Source of the DNA: Hemerocallis citrina
Taxonomy: Eukaryota; Streptophyta; Magnoliopsida; Asparagales; Asphodelaceae
Direction of reading: 5' to 3'
Length of the DNA stretch: 64,000 nt
Assembly: GCA_017893485.1 (NCBI GenBank)
Contig: CM030362.1
Coordinates: 38,472,984-38,536,983, forward strand
The notes under the pieces are model-generated. The model searched no databases and was not told the DNA's origin. It saw only the letters and a list, made by a program, of their open reading frames with translations. Numbering within the stretch: the stretch's first letter is position 1; every line of letters begins with the position of its first letter. This document shows positions 55,710-64,000 of the stretch, in pieces. The position numbers and the translations under genes were made by a program.

Positions 55710-58700
55710 TCACGATGGGTCAAATAATGTGAGTTTGCCTACTAAGTGTCGAAATCTCTGAACTGTATGGGATTTGGTGAAGAAGTCTGCAGTCTGCTGG
55801 GAAGAGGTAACAGAATGAAGAGAGATGGTCCCTGCCTCAAAACGCTCACGAACATAATGACAATCAATCTCAATATGTTTCGTTCGCTCATGAAAGACCG
55901 GGTTGCTTGCAATATGCAATGCACTCCGGTTATCACAATAAAGTGGAGTAGCTCCTGTAAGGGTAACACCCATATCTGATAACAACCAACGAACATGAAC
56001 AATCTCTCTAGTAATAGCTGCCATTGCTCTGTACTCAGCCTCGGTGGAAGAACATGCAACAACTTCCTGTTTCTTGCTCCGCCATGAGATCAGCGAATCA
56101 CCAAGAAATAGACAGAAACCTGTGGTAGACCTTCTGGTAGTCGGATCCCCTGCCCAATCTGAATCAGAATATGCACTGAGCTCTAGTTTGGATGTAGAAG
56201 GCATGAATAATGAGCGAGTGATAGTGCCCCGAAGATATCTGAGGATCCGAAGAAGAGCACCGTAGTGAACTGATGTAGGAGCAGAAACAAACTGGCTGAC
56301 AATACTAACTGCATGAGCAATATCGGGCCTGGTCATGCATAAATAGACAAGCTGTCCAACAATCTGCCTGTATCTAGTGGGATCAGGAAGGAGCTCACCA
56401 TCTGTGGGACGAAGCTTCACATGAAGCTCTAAAGGTGTATCAGCCGATCGACTGTCAGAGAGGCATGTAGCGGAAATAATATCAGATGTGTATTTCTGCT
56501 GAGAAATGAGTATCCCCTGAGATCCATGAGCAATCTCTAAACCCAAAAAGTAACGTAGCTTACCAAGGTCTTTCATATAAAACTACTGGTGAAGGTATTT
56601 CTTGGTGGATGCAATGCCGGCAGAGTCATCCCCAGTAATGATCATATCATCAACATATAGTAGTAGAATTACCCTCCCTTGCAGTGATGACCGCACAAAT
56701 ATAGAATGGTCCTGAGAACTCTGACTAAAACCAGCCTTGGTGATGACAAGGCGAAAACACTCAAACCAGGCTCGAGGGGCCTGCTTCAAACCATATATAG
56801 CCCGACGCAGCCGGCAAACATGACGAGGAGGAGTAGGGAGGCCAGGAGGAGGATCCATATAAACAACTTCAGATAAGGTACCATGAAGAAAAGCATTTTT
56901 CACGTCCATCTGGTATAACGGCCAGCGGCGGATGGCTGCAACAGCAAGAAGGGTGCGAACAGTAGTCATCTGTGCAACGGGAGCAAATGTCTCATCATAG
57001 TCAATGCCATGCTCCTGAGTAAACCCTCAGGCTACTAGACGGGCCTTGTGCCGCTCAATAGATCCATCAGGTTGATATTTGACCTTGAAGATCCACTTGC
57101 AGCTAATAGGCTGAACGCCCTCTGGTAGAGGAACAACATCCCAAGTGCCAGTCTGATCAAATGCACTGAATTCCTCTACAATGACTTTCCTCCATTCAGG
57201 ATATTGAATTGCGTCTTGATAGGTTCTGGGCTCACGTGTAGAGAGTATAGTAGTGAGATATGCATGAAACTGTGGTGAGTAAGAAGCTAGGGTGGCAAAA
57301 CCAAACTGGTCAGAAGGACCAGTGGCATCAGGTGTATAACGTGCCGGAGGAATACCAGAAGTGGAACGGATAGACTGACGAAGAGGTGGTGGACTGACAG
57401 GGTGTGGGGGTGAGGACGGTGGAGTGGGTGCATGTGTCAGTGGGGAAGTAGGTGGGATGGGTGCTGGCTGCTGTGGGGATGCAGGTGGAGGTTCGGTAGG
57501 GGGGACAACAGGTGTAAGGACTGCAGGAGATGTGAATGGAGCCAGAGGAGTGGGATCAAAAGGAATGCGGGAAGATAAAGTCGGTGGGCTAGCAACAACT
57601 GGGGAATCGAGAAATCTAGTATCCTCGGGGGGAGGGGGGGTCAGGTAGTAAGGGGAGTCTTCCACAAAGGAGACATGTCGAGAAATGCGGACACGACCCT
57701 CGGATAGGTCAAAACAACGATAACCTTTGTGTTCAGGACTGAGACCTAAGTGAACGCACTTAGCAGCACGAGCGGAGAGCTTCGTGCGCTCAGTAGGAGG
57801 GAGAAGGACGTAACAGGTGCATCTAAAGGTACGGAGCATACTGTAGTCGGGAGATAAATGATAAAGAGCCTCGTAAGGCGTCGTACCAGCTAGGGCAGAC
57901 GAGGGAGTAATGTTGATGAGACTAACAGAGGTCATGATAGCTTCAGCCCAGAAGGAACGAGGAGTAAAAGAGGAGAGTAAAAGAGTGCGAGCCGTCTCAA
58001 GAATGTGACGATGCTTGCGTTCAGCTACACCATTCTGCTCATGTGTGTGAGGGCATGATTGCTGAAATAGGGTGCCGTGAGACTGAAGGATTGTTCTCAT
58101 AGTGGTAGAAGTGTACTCACGTGCACCGTCCGATCGAAAATTCTTAATGCGTACACCGAACTGAGTGTGAATCATGGTTGTAAAGACCCAGTAAATATCA
58201 GGTATCTCAGATCGCTGACGCATAAGAAAAACCCATGTATGTCTAGTGAAGTCATCGATGAAGGTAACATAATAGAGATAGCCTTTCCACGATGGTACGG
58301 GAGAGGGTCCCCATATGTCGGAATGAACAAGTTGAAAAGGGTGGGTGGTTTCAGAAGTTCTTTTGTGACTAAAGGGTAGGGCAATGTGTTTGGCCAAATG
58401 ACAACCCTGACAATCAGATAAATGTTTAAAAGTAAGAGAACCAAGGGCACCACTACGAGCTATAGTATGAAGTCGTGATGCGCTAATATGACCTAAACGT
58501 CTGTGCCACAGATCAGCATCAGAGGAAACAATACCGGCAAAACTAGAAGGAGATGGATGTGCACGAAGAAAATCTAGATAATATAGACGATCCTGACGAC
58601 TAGCGCGCCCAAATTCTTCACCGGTGGAGGAATCAGTAATAGAACAACCTAAAGAATCAAAAGTAACGACAAGACCACTGTCGCACAACGCACTAAGGTT

Positions 58701-59111
58701 TATTGATAAATGAGAAGCATAGAGAACATATGGTAATGTGAGAGTGGGAGAGTTAATTGTCCCTGAGTGTGTGATAAGAAGTGGTGAGCCATCAGCTGTG
58801 TGTAGAGATGGAGAGTGAGAGAAAAGTGTTGTGCAGGTGGTGAATAGTGTCTGATTACTAGTGAGATGATGTGATGCACCAGAATCTAAAATCCAGAACG
58901 AATTCATACCAGGAGTGGCAGAAAGTGCAGGAGCAGAGGAGCCAGCATTGATAGACTGATCCATGAGCTGTAGTTCCAGCTGAGTGAGGCATTGCTGTAT
59001 TAGCCCAAGCAGCAGGAGACGGCAAGGCCGAAGTGACGGGCATGGCCGAAGATGTGAGGGAAGAAGCACTGCGAGGAGAAACAAGACCATCGCTGCTATG
59101 ACTGAGAGCAC
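55710..59111 (-). pseudogene. Copia pol (protease, integrase, RT, RNase H), two in-frame stops
   Basis: One reading frame over about 3.4 kb. Protease FWILDSGASHHLTSNQ; integrase zinc region LWHRRLGHISASRL and CQGCHLAKH; integrase core HSDIWGPSPVPSWKGYLYYV, FIDDFTRHTWVF, KNFRSDGAREYTSTTM and HEQNGVAERKHRH; a Pro-rich linker; RT starting ISCKWIFKVKYQPDGSIERH. TGA at 57027-57029 falls after HKARLVA. RT resumes with YQMDVKNAFLHGTLSEVVYM, IYGLKQAPRAWFECF and LLYVDDMIITGDD. TAG at 56583-56585 falls after KKYLHQ. RNase H follows intact (YSDSDWAGDPTTRRSTTGF, SSTEAEYRAMAA, YCDNRSALHIA). Both stops look like single-base changes in an otherwise intact frame, and RT and integrase catalytic motifs are kept. 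Confidence 0.93.
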
Positions 59112-59864
59112 AATGTGGAGGGAGATGTTGCTGGTGCCTGGATCGGGGTAGGGAGTAGGGCGGTGCTACCGGTGGCGGAAGTAGAGGTGGAGTATGGTGA
59201 TGGGTGATGTAAGGAGAAGGTAGAATGCCGAAGGAAGACTGAAAATGGTGCTGCTGCTTGTTGAATCTGGAGGAGGAACGTGTGGTGGTTGCATCGGGGA
59301 AGCCAGTGGAGTCGGAAATATGTGGGAGAGACTGAGATGCCATCAAGTTGTAGGACATAAATCTCAAAATCGACCAATGGACGGTTTGAGATTTGGAGAT
59401 CTGATCTGACAAAGTTGAAGTGCGGGATTTTGAAGATGACGATGCTTGGAGATCTGGATGTTGGAGAACAGATTGTTGGAGATCTGACGAAGTTGAAGAA
59501 GGATGATGTGGATCTGGGTTGAAGATGCTACTGGATGGGTTGAAGATCTGGACTGGGGTGAGCCGGCGGGAGCGGGCTGTTGACGATGACGGCGTCGGCG
59601 GTCAAAGGGATCTGGACGATGATGGCGTCGGCCGGCTGGGGGCTTTTTCTTGATGATCGGCAGAGTTGCCGATGGCTTCTTGTATGGGTTGCTTGAGTTG
59701 CCGATGGTTTCTTCTATGGGTTGCTTCTTCTTGACGAGAGCTTTTTTTTTTTTTTTTTTTTTTTGGGAATAGGGTTTTTGGAAGAAATTTGTATAACTTT
59801 TGCTGTTTGAAATTTGAGGATTTTGGATGGGAAAAATTTTAAGAAAAGAAAATTTGAGAATTTG
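59112..59864 (-). other. Leader region of the minus-strand copia element, gag not recognised
   Basis: On the minus strand this has Thr/Ser/Pro/His-rich open stretches (for example FNKQQHHFQSSFGILPSPYI) but no copia gag domain and no CCHC knuckle. A T-run lies at about 59744-59764. It may be what is left after deletion of most of gag. Confidence 0.6.
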
Positions 59865-59876
59865 GCTCTGATACCA
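59865..59876 (-). other. Primer-binding site (initiator tRNA-Met)
   Basis: The minus strand reads TGGTATCAGAGC, immediately inside the right LTR. Confidence 0.95.
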
Positions 59877-60012
59877 TGTTAAGATAAATCAGAGAGATAT
59901 GAAGACAATACTGAATATTGAATTGAGTTTAACCAAGTACAATACCACCTATATATAAGAGGTGAACAAATATCAAAACAACTCTACCACCAATATGGGA
60001 CTATAATATCTA
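59877..60012 (-). repeat. 5' LTR of the minus-strand copia element
   Basis: Highly similar to 55558-55696 with a few substitutions; the outermost bases are altered or missing. Confidence 0.88.
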
Positions 60013-60149
60013 GCTTTGTTCATTATCCCTTACCCTTCAATATTAAGTTTTAGCCCAGTAATAATGTCTTTCACATAAACTACTCGAGGAGATATAGTCA
60101 CTTATAGTGTATCCATGAGTTTGTACGGATGCAAACCCAAATTTCAATT

Positions 60150-60875
60150 GGATACAAATGTCAGAGTAATTCTCCCCTCAACTCGTTGTGCTAATAGCGG
60201 AGTGCTCCACAAGGCACAAGCAATAGAAACTCCCAAGACTTAGATGAACCAAGAACAAGCCACCACAATATATGGATCTCACAAGAATATAACCAATATG
60301 CAGAGATAACCAATACTTCTTATTCCCAAATAAATACAAAGATTACAAAAGAGATTACAACTCTCAATCTCTCTCTCTCTCTCTCACCTTTGAAACACTC
60401 GGCACAATCTCTCTTGAAGTTGAACAATGATAACGGCTCACCTATTGATACACAAGTTTGTCATAACCATAGAGTTTACGGCCATATATATAGCCCCAAG
60501 TAAACCCTAAAAGATAAACACAAATATAGCAATTGTGCCTTTAAACTCGTATGCCCAAAACAATCAACCGACGTTGCCGGTCGACCGCACCCCTAGTGTC
60601 GGTCGACTGCAACGTGTAAAACCAACCCAGAGAGCTGACCGATCGACTGCACCCCCTAGGACGGTCGACCGTCCTCTCCTCTGTTGGACTTATACACTCG
60701 AAGAACTCTCAGTCTAGGGTCGGTCGACCGCACCCCCAGGTCGGTTGACTGCAACTCTCCAGGCTACTCTTCTTCTACTTGCTGCTTGTCTTCTCTTGCT
60801 TCTTTGTCTCCTCCTCTTCTTCTCCAACTTCAAGTACCCTGTACCTACATGTATTTGAGGCTACAATTCCTAACA
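60150..60875 (-). repeat. Probable 3' LTR of another copia element, boundaries approximate
   Basis: Read on the minus strand, TGTTAGGAATTGTAGCC starts at 60875, directly after CCAAGTGGGAGAT (60888-60876), a typical copia polypurine tract and LTR start. The LTR contains a TATA-like CTATATATATGG near 60496-60485 and a cluster of GGTCGACCG/GGTCGACTG motifs at 60578-60757. The low-coordinate end is uncertain. Confidence 0.55.
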
Positions 60876-61242
60876 ATCTCCCACTTGGACCAAATACATC
60901 ACGCTTCAAAGTTATTGCAATCTTTCCTTGCATTATCTCTGAAATCTTCCACTTTCATGGAAGACCCAAGTACTCCCCACTCTCATGAAGAGCACCTCCG
61001 CCACTCCACCACGTAGAGTGCACCAACTACCCCTCATCGCCTCATGAAGGATGTGCTCCACCAACCGCATAGAGTACAAATACCGGAGAAACAACCTCCC
61101 ATGTTGGATTTCGTGTTATGAGACTCCCCAACTCGCAAAATCTCCATCAAAACCAGACATGGTTCAAAGCCTCTCAATGCACCCTCTGCACTAGAAACCG
61201 CTGTGGACGACACCTCCACAAACTCCGCAAACTATTCAACCC

Positions 61243-61597
61243 CTACGTCCCAATTCGGTTACCTTCATCGACATCACCCCGCATATCGATATCAGTGCTC
61301 TCTATCATATAAGAGCGACTTGAAGCTTCAACTGCCAATTCGTAATGTACCCTCACCGTAGCAACGTCTTGCCCCATAGGATTACTTCCATGGCCAGCAG
61401 CTCCCACTAAATTAGTAACCTCCCCTCCACAACTGAAAAAACTCGGTTGCACCCCACACAACCTACAACTCGATTCCGGCTGAGAGTCAACTACAGGAGA
61501 AACGCCCCTCACGTCTCTAAGCAAATACAGTGTTTCCTCATGCTTTCCTTTTGCAATTGTTGTGCTATCTAGATGATCTAAACTAGACACAAATTAA
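61243..61597 (-). pseudogene. Copia remnant resembling a gag-pre-integrase segment
   Basis: The minus strand is open as MSSLDHLDSTTIAKGKHEET, LYLLRDVRGVSPVVDSQPES. The KGKHEETLYLL part resembles the region before the integrase zinc finger in copia elements. It lies upstream (on the minus strand) of the LTR at 60150-60875, so both may belong to one deleted element. The 60890-61240 stretch between them shows nothing further that I recognise. Confidence 0.4.
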
Positions 61598-64000
61598 AAA
61601 CCTCACAAGTGTACGAATCGTTTAGAAAGCGTAGTGATGAGCAAGGGTCGATCCCACAGAGATTGTAGAAATTAACTTACTAACCAATAAAATAGAAATA
61701 AGGATCTTAAAGTGTTGTTTCTAAAGAAATAAAAAGATTAAAAACTATATCAAGGAGTTCTGAATCACAAATATTTATCAAGTAGTTGGGTTTTGATTTC
61801 CACCTGTAGTCAGTAATGCTAAGTCACCTTCTTTACTATTCTAGTTACTCATGTCCGTTCCTTTAAGGGCATGGTATCTACTCCTTAAAGTTAATGTTTT
61901 CCTAAGCCAAGAATTAGGCATGGTATCCACTCTAGTTCGTTTCTTTTCTTAAGTCTTTAGCATGGTATCTACTAAGTTGTACTTAAAAAAAACATAAGAA
62001 CAATGGAAACGAACAAACACTCAAAGTTCTAGAAATTGGTATCAGATCTAGATCCCTCAAGTTGATTAAACCAAGAACCCCTAAAGATTCCTGTGTTACA
62101 AGTTATGAGCACGAGATACGGATCGTCTCAATATGCTCATATAACAGATTCAGATTCATAATACTCAAACTTGATAAACTCAGATTCTGTATGTCAGTCG
62201 ACTTGCTGTCACCTCAGTCGACTGCCCTTCGAATTCTGAACAAGTTTGATTATTGTAAATCTATACCAATACTCTCAGGTTTAATCAATAAGTAACAGAA
62301 TAGCACTCAGAAGAATAGAAGCCTTACATAACTATGGTTTCAATCTACCCAACTATGAAATTAGTTCCACATAATTAAACTTTTGTTGATCAGCAAGTTC
62401 GAATACATGATTAACATAAAAGAACTAAAAAAAGGAGAAATAAACTGATGAAGTCCGGCAGATCGGTCGACTGGCTGTCACTCAGTCGACTGCCTTGTTC
62501 CCTTCGGAGTACTTGATCTCCTCTCTCCTTCTTCGATGCTGATAGACTAATGCTCTTGGTTGATGTCTTGATGATTCTGGAACTCTGTGATTCGGCTGGT
62601 GGGGGGGGGGGTTGAGCAAAATAATGCTTCTTGATTGATATTTATAGAACACGGCACCAGAATTAGGATTTGCCACTTTTTCAGGAAAGTCCTCCTCTTT
62701 CCTTCTTTATTTGATCGGCGATTTATTCCTTTCTCTTTTCTTCTTTTCTTCCTTATCTGCTAACCACGTGCTCTTGCCAATCCCCTGTATCTAGCTTTGA
62801 TTTGTTGGAGAAGTTGTTATTCGCATATAATCTGGGTTCAGATAGATTTGGATCTAGATGCGGGTGCATCTTATCTTTTTACTCCGCCGACTACCAGTCG
62901 ACTGGTGTTGGGTGTAAGTCGACTGGTGCTGAGACATTTGTGGCTTCATGATTCCTCAGTCAAGTCGACTGATGTTGGGGCAGTCGACTGTGCCGAGCCC
63001 CAGTAATCTCTCTGTCCGGTCGACTGGTGAAGAGCAAGTCGTCTGTTGCACTGCAGTTCCTTGTATATCATCCTCTCAGTCTGTATTAGTCTGGAATCTG
63101 CTTCGTTTTGCTGCTTTTGGTTGTTTCCTATGGAAAAGAGAAAAGAAGAGTAAAATACCACATATAGAGCATTAAAATGTCCAAATGCAATAAGATTATT
63201 GCTCCTAAATGTGAATATTCTTGAGTTCATCAAATACCCCCAAACTTAGCTTTTGCTTGTCCTCAAGCAAAAAGTGAAATTATGAACAAGGGAAAAAATA
63301 ATAGTCTCAACCCATCACTCCAAGAAAATGTCTCATTGCGCAAGCATCAAAAATTTTCAATCAAAATTATAAACAATTTGCAAATAAAATAAAAACAAGC
63401 ATACCCGCTTTCTCTAGTGCAATTGTCTATTCATAACTCCAAACTCAACCACACTTGTCATGCAATTAATTATAGTTATAGTATGTAACTACCCAATCTG
63501 TGATTATCCCTTTTCTCTACTACAAACCGAGTAGCAAACTAGATTTTTTTTTTTTTTTTTTTTTTTTTTAGTCTCTTCTTTAAGTCGTCACTTGCCTTTT
63601 GACGCGAGTGCAAGACATTTGTGATGAATCCACCCGGTTACTCAACAAGTCACAAACTTTTAGTGCTTTGCATACTCATATTTCAAGTTGTCGTTTGACG
63701 TAAAGGTAAACATTGGTGATGAATACCTCTAGTTACTAAGCACTCAAAACATTGGAGTAGATTGACTTTATTCATATATATATTCTTTTCATTTTTACTC
63801 TATTTACTTAAACTCTGTTTAGGACTAGATCAAAGGGAATAATTACTAGAAAAAGCATCACAATTGTTTTTTATGTATAATCGCATGACTCATATAATTT
63901 TGTAAGGCATTATGAAACTCAACAATCCTAAAGTAAATAAGTATCCTTCCTCTTACTTTATAAGAAATTGTTTATCCTAAAAAAAATCAAAAGACTTCAA
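61598..64000. other. Retroelement-like non-coding DNA up to the window edge
   Basis: AGCAAGGGTCGATCCCACAG (about 61643) and ACCCCCAAACTTAGCTTTTG (about 63235) resemble sequences common in LTRs and leaders of plant retroelements. Between 62195 and 63045 there are about eight (A/G)GTCGACTGG-type motifs. Long T-runs lie at 63544-63570. No open coding frame is credible. If it is an LTR element, the rest lies beyond 64000. Confidence 0.45.

Larger units (their letters stand above)
55558..60012 (-). mobile_element. Ty1/copia retrotransposon with short LTRs, apparently lacking gag
   Basis: Direct repeats of about 139 bp (55558-55696) and 136 bp (59877-60012), primer site next to the right copy, pol genes between on the minus strand. 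Only about 850 bp separate the primer site from the protease, and no gag domain or zinc knuckle is recognised there. The right LTR ends TATCTA and then diverges, so its last bases may be lost. No clear target duplication. Confidence 0.85.

Overview
The window looks like intergenic DNA from a large, repeat-rich flowering-plant genome, most likely a eudicot. The evidence is AT-rich unique DNA, plant-type Ty1/copia and Ty3/gypsy elements, a plant L1-type LINE, plant hAT and Harbinger-like elements, and a Helitron that carries plant gene exons (14-3-3 and neprosin/DUF239). The species cannot be named from the sequence. No complete host gene is visible; the only hint of one is a possible promoter, start codon and splice donor at the extreme left edge, reading out of the window.

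Layout. 1-1887: unique DNA with a 173-bp Mutator-type MITE. 1888-21385: one 19.5-kb Ty3/gypsy element of the Tat type on the minus strand, with both LTRs and a perfect 5-bp target duplication. It holds gag, protease, reverse transcriptase, two RNase H domains and integrase, all decayed. It also holds an intron-containing gene on the opposite strand (7.5-10.4 kb), flanked on both sides by satellite-like arrays built from a ~58-bp monomer. Two ~3.3-kb elements that look like solo LTRs are inserted in it. 21702-25209: a nearly intact hAT transposon. 25.2-28.0 kb: unique DNA and small MITEs. 28063-30373: a non-autonomous Helitron carrying three exons of a 14-3-3 gene and one neprosin-domain exon. 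30882-35537: a Harbinger-like element interrupted by a copia element. 35.5-41.3 kb: a long hairpin MITE, a (TA)n tract, a third, truncated copy of the large LTR-like element, and pieces of a G-rich MITE. About 41.8-48.4 kb: an L1-type LINE with a poly(A) tail. 49143-53942: a young Tnt1-like copia element. 55558-60012: a copia element on the minus strand that appears to lack gag. 60.1-64.0 kb: remnants of further LTR retrotransposons.

How it works together. This is a nested landscape of at least ten mobile elements, most with target-site duplications that can be read directly. They span ages from heavily decayed (the Tat element) to young (the Tnt1-like copia, whose LTRs differ mainly in the number of a 19-bp repeat). 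Nearly every coding region carries one or a few nonsense codons or frameshifts, so none looks autonomous as it stands. The points most worth a second look are: the Helitron with its captured exons; the paired tRNA-like (Pol III A/B-box) modules kept in all three copies of the large LTR-like element; the antisense intron-containing gene with its flanking arrays in the Tat element; the ~60-bp palindrome array in the Harbinger-like element; and the recurrent GTCGAC clusters in unrelated retroelements.
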